Positions 17,012 through 23,782 of a stretch of DNA of 34,093 nucleotides are shown piece by piece; positions within the stretch are counted from its first letter, which is position 1, and each line of letters begins with the position of its first letter. The notes beneath the pieces were generated by a model. That model made no database searches and had not been told where the DNA came from. It worked only from the letters and a program-made list of their open reading frames with translations. Location: contig JAISBF010000219.1 of the NCBI GenBank assembly GCA_031266335.1, positions 1 to 34,093 of the forward strand, in the 5' to 3' direction. The DNA comes from Verrucomicrobiales bacterium. Its GTDB lineage: Bacteria > Verrucomicrobiota > Verrucomicrobiia > Methylacidiphilales > JAAUTS01. The position numbers and the translations under genes are program-made.

Positions 17012-17856
17012 GAGCCTGTTCATAATCTTTTGAGGAACAAGGCAAGTAGGGCGAGGACGGCGAATTGGAGTGAGGAGTTGAGGAGCCGCTCACAGTTTTT
17101 CCAGCGGCGGCGATGTTTTTCCAGTCAGGCAAAGGTGCGTTCAACGATCCAGCGTTTGGGCAGCACCACAAAGGCGGCTAGTTCCGCACGCTTGATAATT
17201 TGCACCTTGGCGCGCGGCAAGCAGTGGTTGACCTCCTGGGCAAAGGTGGCGCCACTGTAGCCGTGGTCGGCCAGGATGGTTTGGATGGACTGTAACTCGG
17301 CGTGGTGCTGGCGCAGCAGTTCGATGGCGCCGCGACGGTCGGTGACATTGGCGGTGGTGACCATGAGGCCATGCGGCAAGCCCTGCGTATCCACCGCCAG
17401 ATGGCGTTTGATGCCGGAGACCTTTTTACCAGCGTCATACCCCTTGTGTCTGGCACTGTCGGTGTTCTTCACACTCTGGGCGTCAATGATTAGCAGACTG
17501 GGCTGGGCCTTGCGTCCAAGGCTGACGCGGGCCGCGCCAACCGATTTTTTTTTAGGGCCTGTTGCAGCAGGCTCTCGGTGTCATTGGCGGCATTCCAGAT
17601 TTGCCAGTAGGCATAGACCGTGCGCCACTTGGGGAACCCAGCGGGAATCATCCGCCATTGGCACCCACTGCGCAGCACATCCAGCACCGCGCAAAATACT
17701 TCGTATAAATCCACCTCGCGCGGGCGGGTCTTTTTCCGCGCACTTTCCAATAGCGGCTTGATCTTCGCAAATTGCTCTGGGCTGATATCACTGGGGTACT
17801 GGCGGCGTTGGTTCATCCCGCTTACTCTACACAAATAGTAGATTATGTACAGGCTC
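17012..17856 (-). mobile_element. IS5-type insertion sequence (IS427/IS1031-like), 845 bp
   Basis: Imperfect terminal inverted repeats: GAGCCTGTTCATAATCT at the left, and on the opposite strand GAGCCTGTACATAATCT at the right, one mismatch in 17. Both ends are flanked by TAA (17009-17011 and 17857-17859), a 3-bp target duplication of TNA form as expected for this IS5 subgroup. It carries one two-frame transposase gene on the minus strand. The right end lies next to the 3' end of tRNA-Leu. The intact target duplication and ends suggest a fairly recent insertion. Confidence 0.88.
17020..17816 (-). pseudogene. IS5-type transposase, two frames with a premature TGA
   Basis: The first frame (17816 to 17490) encodes MNQRRQYPSDISPEQFAKI, CQWRMIPAGFPKW and WQIWNAA, the usual N-terminal domain. 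A run of nine A residues (minus strand, around 17545-17553) would allow a -1 shift into the second frame, which encodes LLIIDAQSVKNTD (first Asp), ILADHGYSGA (second Asp) and KRWIVERTFA (Glu). The next codon is TGA (17125-17127) where IS5 transposases normally have Trp in the ERTFAWL motif. The frame then continues LEKHRRRWKNCERLLNSS to a stop inside the terminal repeat. The -1 shift is normal for this group; the TGA is probably an inactivating mutation. Confidence 0.82.
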
Positions 17857-17867
17857 TAAGAAAAAAT

Positions 17868-17951
17868 TACCGGCGGAGGGTCTCGAACCCACACACACTT
17901 GCGTGTACCAGATTTTGAGTCTGGCGCGTCTGCCAATTCCGCCACGCCGGC
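17868..17951 (-). tRNA. tRNA-Leu (CAA)
   Basis: An 84-base type II tRNA with acceptor stem GCCGGCG pairing with CGCCGGT (one G-U), D-arm TGGCGGAATTGGCAGACGC, anticodon stem CCAGA/TCTGG with loop CTCAAAA giving anticodon CAA, a long variable arm, and T-loop TTCGAGA. The 3' CCA is not encoded. The neighbouring IS5-type element ends 11 bp beyond its 3' end. Confidence 0.95.
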
Positions 17952-17967
17952 TTGTGCAAAGACGGGC

Positions 17968-17996
17968 AACTTAGAGGAAAATCGGCGGCTTGGCAA
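17968..17996 (-). promoter_or_regulatory. Promoter of tRNA-Leu
   Basis: On the minus strand TTGCCA (17991-17996) and TAAGTT (17968-17973) are separated by exactly 17 bp, and the tRNA begins 16 bases further on. This fits a sigma-70-type promoter. Confidence 0.6.
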
Positions 17997-18067
17997 GCGA
18001 TGAAATTGGTTTTGTGCAATCGCCCGCGTTCGCTAGGCTGGCAGCGCTGACCGTGGCATGGATATAT

Positions 18068-18817
18068 ATGGATACCGCCTGGCAATTTTTACTGGTCATC
18101 CCCGCTTACCGCGAGACGCGGCGGCTGCCGCCGTATTTGCGGGCGCTGACGGCGGCGCTGGCGGACGCGGAGTTCACCACGGCGCTGCTGGTGGTGGACG
18201 ACGGGTCGCCGTCAGCGGAGCAGGCCGAGTTGCGCGGGTTCGCCGCGCCGCGCCGCGCGGGCAATTGTCAAATTTTGCCGCCGCTGCTGTTGCCGCGCAA
18301 CACGGGGAAGGGCGGGGCAATCCTGGCCGGCTGGCGGCACGGCGTCGCCGCGGCGCGCTGGCTGGCGTTCGTTGACGCTGACGGCGCGGTGCCGGCGGGC
18401 GAGGTGCGGCGGGTGTTCGCGCTGGCGCACCGTCAGCGGGCGGCCAACTGTTGGTTCGGCGCGCGCGACCGGACGGCGGGGCGTCATGTTCAGCGGCGCT
18501 GGCTGCGCGGGTTGCTGGGCAAAATCTTCGCGTGGCTGGCGCGAACCTGGTTGGGCGCTGAGGTTCACGACAGTCAGTGCGGTTTCAAACTGATCCCGGC
18601 GGCGTTGTTCCAAACCAACGGCGTTGCTATTCAGGAAACAGGATTTTGCTTCGACCTGGATTTGTGGCTGACGGCGCGCCGCGCGGGCGCGGTCATCGTC
18701 AGCTTGCCGGTGGATTGGCGCGACCAGCCCGGCGGACAGCTGCGGGTGTGGCGCGACGGCTGGGCGATGTTGCGGCAATTGCGGCGGCTGCGAAAACGGG
18801 TTGCCAGCGGCGGGTGA
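18068..18817 (+). CDS. Family 2 glycosyltransferase, dolichyl-phosphate mannosyltransferase-like
   Basis: A 249-residue GT-A glycosyltransferase. It has the nucleotide-sugar start FLLVIPAYRE, VVDDGSPS (about 42-49), NTGKGGAI (78-85), the metal-binding VDADGA (102-107) and DSQCGFKLI, the last two typical of DPM1/polyprenyl-phosphate glycosyltransferases. It probably transfers a sugar from a nucleotide donor to a lipid phosphate for glycan export. No C-terminal membrane domain is present. The frame opens at 17990, but ATG 18068 begins right at the domain. A possible promoter TTGTGC...GCTAGGCT lies 30-65 bp upstream, similar in layout to that before the phosphohexomutase gene. The DUF1080 gene follows almost directly. 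Confidence 0.88.
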   Translation: MDTAWQFLLVIPAYRETRRLPPYLRALTAALADAEFTTALLVVDDGSPSAEQAELRGFAAPRRAGNCQILPPLLLPRNTGKGGAILAGWRHGVAAARWLAFVDADGAVPAGEVRRVFALAHRQRAANCWFGARDRTAGRHVQRRWLRGLLGKIFAWLARTWLGAEVHDSQCGFKLIPAALFQTNGVAIQETGFCFDLDLWLTARRAGAVIVSLPVDWRDQPGGQLRVWRDGWAMLRQLRRLRKRVASGG

Positions 18818-18835
18818 ACGGTGCATGATGCGCCG

Positions 18836-19657
18836 ATGTTCAAACCAATTCTACTGCTTGGCTGGCTCGCGGTGCCGGCGCTGACGGTGACCGCGCAGGA
18901 ATACAGTGTGTTCAACCCCTGTCCCGACAATACGTACACGGCGGACGGCAAATGGAAGCTGCACGACCGCGCCCGCCCGCAACCGCCGCGCGTCGCGCCG
19001 GACACGGCGCAGGAAAAGGAATTTGCCGTCGCGCCCGCTGACGCTGTAAAGCTATCCTTCGCGCACTGGAAAGACACGCGCATCTGGCACGCCGAGGGTG
19101 ACGCGATTGTCAGCCACCCGGCGCCGCGCGATTTGGAAAGCCTCGAGTCGTTCGGCTCCTGCCGCATCCACCTGGAATGGCAAGCGCCCGCCGAATCCAA
19201 CAAGACCGACCAAAACCGCGCCAACAGCGGCGTGTTTTTGATGAACACCTACGAATTGCAGATTCTCGACTCCTATGAGAACGTCACCTACGCCGACGGC
19301 ATGGCCGGCGCGCTGTACGCCGTCAAACCGCCGGACGCCAACCCGCTGCGGCCCTCCGGCGAGTGGCAGAGTTACGACATTTGGTTCCAGCGCCCCACGT
19401 TCAGCGACAAAGGCGCGATGGTCACGCCGGCCTGCGTCACCGTGTATATCAACGGCGTGCTCGTGCAGAACAACGCGCCGTTCGACGGCGTGGGAGTGTA
19501 TCAACCGCGCGCGCCGTACCGCAAACATGCCGACAAGCTGCCGCTGCGGTTGCAATACCACAACGAGATCATCAGCTTCCGCAACATCTGGGTGCAACCG
19601 CTCGCTGACGATGCGGTCGTCGCGCCGGCGGGCAAGGTCGGCCTCGTCGCGCCGTGA
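18836..19657 (+). CDS. Secreted DUF1080 protein (3-keto-disaccharide hydrolase-like)
   Basis: A 273-residue exported protein. The signal peptide is MFKPILLLGWLAVPALTVTA, cleaved before QEYS. The rest is a concanavalin-like beta-sandwich of the DUF1080/3-keto-disaccharide hydrolase family, with IHLEWQAP, NSGVFLMNTYELQILDSY and WQSYDIWFQRP as the characteristic strands. Such proteins are abundant in Verrucomicrobiota and Planctomycetota and act on sugars outside the cytoplasm. An in-frame GTG at 18821 is an alternative start, but the ATG at 18836 gives the better signal peptide. It starts 18 bp after the glycosyltransferase stop, so the two are probably cotranscribed. Confidence 0.88.
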   Translation: MFKPILLLGWLAVPALTVTAQEYSVFNPCPDNTYTADGKWKLHDRARPQPPRVAPDTAQEKEFAVAPADAVKLSFAHWKDTRIWHAEGDAIVSHPAPRDLESLESFGSCRIHLEWQAPAESNKTDQNRANSGVFLMNTYELQILDSYENVTYADGMAGALYAVKPPDANPLRPSGEWQSYDIWFQRPTFSDKGAMVTPACVTVYINGVLVQNNAPFDGVGVYQPRAPYRKHADKLPLRLQYHNEIISFRNIWVQPLADDAVVAPAGKVGLVAP

Positions 19658-19703
19658 ACGATTTCCGCGGCGGACTGATGTGGCGAGAATAATAAAACGC
19701 GTG

Positions 19704-19997
19704 TCAGTCGGCGACTAAGGCAAATTGCCAGCGCCGGCCAACCGCGCGAGCGGCGCGTTCCATGGTTTGCAAGGTGATGGAGGTATTATTTCGGTCAAGC
19801 AACCGCTGTACCACCGCGCGACTTGTTTGCATTTTGCGCGCCAATGATGACAGGCTCAAATTTTCCTGTTGCAGCACGTCTTGCAATTCCTCCACGATGA
19901 TTCGCTTGGCGGCGGCGGCGCATACTTCTTCATAAAGACCGTCCGCTTTCAGCAAATCGTCCAGGCTCGAGCCGCGATGTTTATTGGTTGGTTTCAT
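19704..19997 (-). CDS. HigA-like antitoxin (XRE-type HTH)
   Basis: A 97-residue protein with a helix-turn-helix: LQDVLQQENLSLSSLARKM, TSRAVVQRLLDRNNTSITL and QTMERAARAVG form the five helices of an XRE domain at residues about 37-85. It is the second gene of a toxin-antitoxin pair in the toxin-first order of HigBA systems; its start overlaps the toxin gene by 17 bp. It is expected to bind and neutralise the toxin and to repress the shared promoter. The N-terminal 35 residues may form the toxin-binding part. Confidence 0.85.
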   Translation of the reverse strand: MKPTNKHRGSSLDDLLKADGLYEEVCAAAAKRIIVEELQDVLQQENLSLSSLARKMQTSRAVVQRLLDRNNTSITLQTMERAARAVGRRWQFALVAD

Positions 19998-20328
19998 AGT
20001 TTTTCTTTCTGCGTTTCGCCAAGGTCAACTCATCCAGCGGCGTTTTTTGCGTTTTCTTTTTGAACCCGTGCAGCAAAATCATTTCTCCGCCAAGTTCCGC
20101 GAACAACACTCGCGCGATAGTATTGGGCAAGGTCGCGCGCACTTCCCAAACGCCGTCGCCCAGGTATTCCACCAGCGGCTTGCGCCATTGGCGCAAGCCT
20201 TGCACCGTCTTAATATCTTCGCCGATAATGCGTCGCTCCACACGCGGCAGTTCTTTTAGCCAGTCTCGCACCGGTTCACGACCTTCGCTGTTCATATAAA
20301 AGCGGACATCACGGGGAAGTTTTCGCAC
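19981..20328 (-). CDS. HigB/RelE-superfamily toxin (phage Gp49-like)
   Basis: A 115-residue protein of the phage-derived Gp49-like family in the RelE superfamily, expected to act as a ribosome-dependent mRNA nuclease. Family segments are VRDWLKELP, GEDIKTVQ, KPLVEYLGDGVWEVRATLP, RVLFAELGGEMILLHGFKKK and TQKTPLDELTLAKRR, the last being the usual C-terminal tail. It begins with GTG at 20328; an ATG at codon 12 is an alternative but would trim the first strand. It overlaps the antitoxin gene by 17 bp. Confidence 0.87.
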   Translation of the reverse strand: MRKLPRDVRFYMNSEGREPVRDWLKELPRVERRIIGEDIKTVQGLRQWRKPLVEYLGDGVWEVRATLPNTIARVLFAELGGEMILLHGFKKKTQKTPLDELTLAKRRKKNYETNQ

Positions 20329-20336
20329 AACGCAAG

Positions 20337-20366
20337 ATACTATGCCTCAAAATTGATACAGGGCAA
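20337..20366 (-). promoter_or_regulatory. Possible promoter of the toxin-antitoxin pair
   Basis: On the minus strand TTGCCC (20361-20366) and TAGTAT (20337-20342) are 18 bp apart, and the GTG start of the toxin lies only 8 bp downstream of the -10 element, so the transcript would be nearly leaderless. Confidence 0.4.
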
Positions 20367-20377
20367 ATCCAAAAAAT

Positions 20378-20420
20378 TCTTTGTGCCTTTGTCTCCGTTG
20401 TTCCTTTGCGTTAAAATTCT
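20378..20420. repeat. Single arm of the intergenic hairpin repeat
   Basis: TTCTTTGTGCCTTTGTCTCC followed by GTTCCTTTGCGTTAAAATTC is the right outer arm of the long hairpin family without a left partner nearby. The second, diverged arm pair AACGCAGAACCGCG / CGCGTCTCCGCGTTG lies at 20745-20793. Confidence 0.65.
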
Positions 20421-20429
20421 AAAAAAAAT

Positions 20430-20818
20430 CGTGAAAACCCTTGCTTTAGTGTGGCGATTAAGGTAACGTCGCATTTGTTGTCGGCGTAAGCTGATGGTGA
20501 CCACTGAAAAAACATGGGTGGTTTAGCCAAAGTGAAAAACCGATAACTCGCTGAAGATGACCGAGATAGCCCATAGAATCGAAGCATCGCGCTCCAGCGC
20601 TCCAGCGCTCCAGCGCTCCAGCGCTCCAGCGGCATGAGACTTGCCCCGACTTCTTGATTTCCCAGCAGCGTCTCGCTCGCTTCATTCCCCTTACGGCACA
20701 ATCCGCCCGCCAGCGTCAGCGACGGCTGGGACCAAATTTTTCAACGCAGAACCGCGAAGGATGCTCCGCGCCCTCCGCGTCTCCGCGTTGAATCAAAACA
20801 ACAAACAAGGATAAAAAT
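20430..20818 (+). promoter_or_regulatory. Repeated leader module upstream of PEP-CTERM gene (copy C)
   Basis: Begins GTGAAAACCCTTGCTTTAGT and shares the CGATTAAGGTAACGTCGCA, TTGTTGTCGGCGTAAGCTGA, AACATGGGTGGTTTAGC and GATAACTCGCTGAAGATGA blocks with copies A and B. An ATG at 20557 lies 34 bases before the octamer array, as in the other copies; its frame stops two codons after the array. After the CGGCACAATCCGCCCGCCAG block it diverges from copies A and B and carries a different hairpin (20745-20793). AAGGA lies 9 bases before the gene's ATG. Confidence 0.65.
20591..20630. repeat. Octanucleotide tandem array, unit GCTCCAGC
   Basis: Five perfect 8-bp units in the leader of the PEP-CTERM gene at 20819. 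The unit differs by two bases from the GCTCACGC units of the other two leaders, yet occupies the same place. Confidence 0.96.
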
Positions 20819-23062
20819 ATGCAACAGCTAAAATCAACGAACATGCGAATCTGGGGCAAATGGACGGCGGTCGTTTTATTGACGGCCAATCTCACGTTGG
20901 CGCAAACTTGGACCGGCAACGGCGCTGACGGTGACTGGAGTGACACGGCCAACTGGGAGGGCGGCGCGCTGCCGGTGCTGCCGGCGACGCTGACGTTCGA
21001 CGGCAACCGGCAACTGAACACTAACAATAATTGGGCCGCCAGTGCCACCGTCAGCGGCCTGACCTTCGCGGCCACGGCGGGCGACTTCACCCTCAGCGGC
21101 AACGCGCTGACGTTGGCCACCAGCGGCACCGTCGCCGTGCTGGGCGCGACCAGCCAGACCATCGGCCTCGACTTCAACCTCCTTAACTACGGCGTGGAAT
21201 TTAACGTCGCCGCCGGCGGCACCCTGACGGTGAGCGGCAATATTTCCGGCGGCAATGACAACTCGCCATATAACAATGCCCTCAACAGCCGCGCGCTGAC
21301 CGTCAGCGGCGGCGGCGACGTGTTGCTCTCCGGCAGCAACAGCTACCACGGCTCGGTCAACGTCAGCGGCGGGCGGTTGATACTCGGCGGCGATCACGTG
21401 CTCGGCGCGTTTTCCGCTAACAATCAAAACGTCGGTAATGGCTATTCGCTGGTGTTGGACTCCGGCACGGTGGAAATGAACGGTCACCACGCCATGCTGT
21501 ACGGTTACACCGGCAGCGTCGGCACGCTGATTGTCAACTCAGCCGGTGGCGACGCCGTGACGCTGACTTTTGCCGGCGGCAACTCGCTCTACGGCCTGGC
21601 TAACACCAATTTTAGCGGTAATTTGCGGCTGGTGTTCAGCGCTACTTTCCTCGGCACCAGCGTCATGTCCATTGCCAACGATTACACCGGCGGCACGGTG
21701 TTCCAGGACAACGCGGGCGCCGATGTCGCGTTGATCAGCGTCAGCGGCAGCTATGTCGCCCCCAACAACGCCCTTCGGGTGATCAATGCGCTGGCGTTGG
21801 GCAGCGGCACGGTGGAGTTCGCCGGCAACGGCTATATGGGCAGCAACAACAGCGGCGCCAGCGGCTGGGATAACTGGCTCAACGACATCAAGGTGACCGG
21901 CACTAACAACTGGCTGGCCTTTTTCAATAACACGAATTCCAAGGGCAGTTGGCATGGCGACGGCACCATCAATATTCACAACGGTTTTTCGCCGACCTTC
22001 ACCTTCAGCGGCAACCTGCACGACTTCACCGGCCGGCTTAACTTGATTTCCGCCGGCAATGACGCATTCGCGGTTGTCGGCGCGGCCGCCGGCAGCCTGG
22101 TCAACGCCAGCGTCTCCCTGGTGCTTGCCGACAACACCGGCACCAGCAACCGGTATGTCTATTTGCAGGCCACCGACGCCAATCCCACCGTGCAAATCGG
22201 CGACCTCTCCACGCTCTCCGCGCCGGGCGGCGGCGCCGAGTTGGGCGCTTACGGAGCTGCCGTGGTGCGACACACGACGGCCGGTCTCGCCACGTTCCAA
22301 GTCGGGGCGCTGGGGCTGAGCAGCACCTTCGCCGGCATTGTCAGCGACAACGGCGCCATCACCGTCGTTGACGGCACGCTGACCTTCGCCGACAGTCATG
22401 GCAACAATAAATCCGCCCTGGCCAAGGTCGGCGCCGGCACCTGGACGCTAACCAACCAAAACACCTACACCGGCACCACCACCGTCAGCGGCGGGGTGCT
22501 GTTGCTCAGCGGCACCGGCAGCATCAACGGCAGCGCCAGGGTGGCTGTCAGCGGCGGCGAACTGGCGGTCAACAGCAGCGTGGTCTTGACGCCGATGGTG
22601 TCGGTGGGCGCCGGCGGCGCGCTCACCGGCAGCGGCACGCTGGGCGGCACGGTTGAATTTGACGACGCCACGGGCACCGTCAGCGGCGGCGGCCTGGGCA
22701 CCGTGGGCACGCTGACGTTCACGGACGCCCAATATTGGGACGATTTCACTTACCTCTGGGATATCATCGGCACGGGCCAGTACGACACGCTGGACATCAC
22801 CCACACTAACGGCCTGCAATTGATCGGCGACCATTACACGCTGACGGTGAACAATCCGAACGCGGTTGCGATTGATAATTTGGTCATCATCAGTGGCGTG
22901 ATTAAGGATTTCGACGCGGACAATTGGCAACTGGGCGAAGGCTTTTCCCTGAGCTACAAGAATAATGAATTACTCCTGAGCTACGCGATCCCCGAACCCT
23001 CGACCTGGCTGCTGCTGGGCACCGGGGTTGCGTTGCTGGCCGTGCTGCGCCGTCGTCGCTGA
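20819..23062 (+). CDS. PEP-CTERM surface protein with beta-strand repeats (tandem copy 1)
   Basis: A 747-residue exported protein. The N-terminus has a Sec signal peptide (MRIWGKWTAVVLLTANLTLA, cleavage before QTW); ATG 20819 has AAGGA 9 bases upstream, while MRIW at codon 9 is an alternative. It continues WTGNGADGDWSDTANW, the usual opening of autotransporter-associated beta-strand proteins. Repeats such as GAGTWTLTNQNTYTGTTTVSG and GGVLLLSGTGSINGS follow, and the C-terminus is AIPEPSTWLLLGTGVALLAV plus RRRR. Its closing repeats are nearly identical at DNA level to the next gene (for instance 22479-22538 against 25424-25483), showing recent duplication or gene conversion. Expected location: cell surface after exosortase processing. 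Confidence 0.92.
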   Translation: MQQLKSTNMRIWGKWTAVVLLTANLTLAQTWTGNGADGDWSDTANWEGGALPVLPATLTFDGNRQLNTNNNWAASATVSGLTFAATAGDFTLSGNALTLATSGTVAVLGATSQTIGLDFNLLNYGVEFNVAAGGTLTVSGNISGGNDNSPYNNALNSRALTVSGGGDVLLSGSNSYHGSVNVSGGRLILGGDHVLGAFSANNQNVGNGYSLVLDSGTVEMNGHHAMLYGYTGSVGTLIVNSAGGDAVTLTFAGGNSLYGLANTNFSGNLRLVFSATFLGTSVMSIANDYTGGTVFQDNAGADVALISVSGSYVAPNNALRVINALALGSGTVEFAGNGYMGSNNSGASGWDNWLNDIKVTGTNNWLAFFNNTNSKGSWHGDGTINIHNGFSPTFTFSGNLHDFTGRLNLISAGNDAFAVVGAAAGSLVNASVSLVLADNTGTSNRYVYLQATDANPTVQIGDLSTLSAPGGGAELGAYGAAVVRHTTAGLATFQVGALGLSSTFAGIVSDNGAITVVDGTLTFADSHGNNKSALAKVGAGTWTLTNQNTYTGTTTVSGGVLLLSGTGSINGSARVAVSGGELAVNSSVVLTPMVSVGAGGALTGSGTLGGTVEFDDATGTVSGGGLGTVGTLTFTDAQYWDDFTYLWDIIGTGQYDTLDITHTNGLQLIGDHYTLTVNNPNAVAIDNLVIISGVIKDFDADNWQLGEGFSLSYKNNELLLSYAIPEPSTWLLLGTGVALLAVLRRRR

Positions 23063-23063
23063 C

Positions 23064-23133
23064 CACTGGGAGCGCCGGCTTCCAGCCGGCAGATGGTCTC
23101 AACACAGCCGGCAAGATGCCGGCGCTCCCAGTG
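23064..23133. terminator. Strong GC-rich hairpin after the PEP-CTERM stop
   Basis: Perfect 16-bp arms CACTGGGAGCGCCGGC (23064-23079) and its complement (23118-23133), with smaller GCCGGC palindromes inside. It begins one base after the stop codon. The sequence is of the GGGAGCGCCGGCTTCCAGCC type, which recurs as an intergenic repeat in many bacterial genomes; it could terminate transcription. Confidence 0.75.
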
Positions 23134-23143
23134 TAGTCAGCGC

Positions 23144-23187
23144 TGGCAGGCACGCTCAGCAGCCAGTTCCTGCGCCGACGGCGGTAA
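23144..23187 (+). pseudogene. Remnant of a PEP-CTERM C-terminus
   Basis: After the hairpin the sequence can be read LAGTLSSQFLRRRR followed by TAA and then AAAGCACATTCAACGC, which is exactly the sequence that follows the stop codons of the PEP-CTERM genes at 5419 and 26011. This suggests that an older end of the gene lies here and that the hairpin was inserted or the tail rearranged. Confidence 0.5.
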
Positions 23188-23192
23188 AAGCA

Positions 23193-23310
23193 CATTCAAC
23201 GCGGAGGCGCGGAGACGCGGAGAAATTTTTTACAGGGAGAACATGGAGGACATGGAGATTCTTTTTTTAACCTTCATGAACTCCATGATCTCCCTGTAAA
23301 AAATTTTCAT
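23193..23310. repeat. Nested intergenic hairpin repeat
   Basis: Left outer arm CATTCAACGCGGAGGCGCGG, then inner inverted repeat TTTTTTACAGGGAGAACATG and CTCCATGATCTCCCTGTAAA. The right outer arm is missing; the sequence passes straight into the leader module of the next gene. Confidence 0.8.
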
Positions 23311-23468
23311 GAAAACCATTGCTTTAGTGTGGCGATTAAGGTAACGTCGCATTTGTTGTCGGCGTAAGCTGACGGTGACCACCGAGAAAACATGGGTGGT
23401 TTAGCTGAGGTGAAAAACCGATAACTCGCTGAAGATGATTGACATAAGTCATAAAATTACAGCACCGC

Positions 23469-23540
23469 GCTCACGCGCTCACGCGCTCACGCGCTCACGC
23501 GCTCACGCGCTCACGCGCTCACGCGCTCACGCGCTCACGC
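23469..23540. repeat. Octanucleotide tandem array, unit GCTCACGC
   Basis: Nine perfect 8-bp units, the same unit as in the leader at 8779 (eight and a half copies, opposite strand). It begins 34 bases after ATG 23435. Confidence 0.97.
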
Positions 23541-23631
23541 CGACTTCCTGATTTCCCGGCGAAATTTCGCCCATTTCGTTCCCCTTACGGCACAGTCCGC
23601 CCGCCAGCGTCAGCGGCGCGGGGCGGGGATG

Positions 23632-23753
23632 ATTTTTTACAAAGAGGACATGGAGTTATTGGAGGCAGGTTTGCTGCAATTAAAAGCCCCCTCCAATTCC
23701 TCCAGGTCCTCTTGGTAACCCCTTTGTGTTTTCTGTGCTTTTTTGTGGCAATT
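23632..23753. repeat. Hairpin repeat in PEP-CTERM leader
   Basis: Arms TTTTTTACAAAGAGGACATG and CCTCCAGGTCCTCTTGGTAA, followed by CTTTGTGTTTTCTGTGCTT. Homologous to the element at 8572-8698 on the other strand. Confidence 0.8.
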
Positions 23754-23782
23754 AAACTGGAACTAAACTCGGAGCAAACATC

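Larger units (their letters stand above)
23310..23782 (+). promoter_or_regulatory. Repeated leader module upstream of PEP-CTERM gene (copy B)
   Basis: Begins ATGAAAACCATTGCTTTAGT and is close to copies A and C up to the octamer array. It remains close to copy A as far as the start codon, including the hairpin at 23632-23753 and the final AACTCGGAGCAAACATCATG. The frame from ATG 23435 crosses nine array units and stops shortly afterwards; with eight or eleven units it would stay open into the conserved DFLISR segment. Confidence 0.65.

Noticed and set aside
17125-17127. TGA read as tryptophan (alternative genetic code)
   Set aside because: TGA serves as the stop codon of several clear genes here (for example 3455, 9106, 23062 and 33924), so a nonsense mutation in the transposase is simpler.
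20411-20701. Minus-strand open frame of 96 codons across the octamer array
   Set aside because: It runs through the leader module and has no counterpart in the other two copies.
23469-23540. CRISPR array
   Set aside because: The 8-bp units are contiguous with no spacers. The same holds for the other octamer arrays and the 21-bp repeat at 33318, and no cas gene is present.
23310-23782. Sigma-54 promoter or exosortase-regulon box in the PEP-CTERM leader
   Set aside because: I found no convincing TGGCAC-N5-TTGC pattern in the shared blocks.
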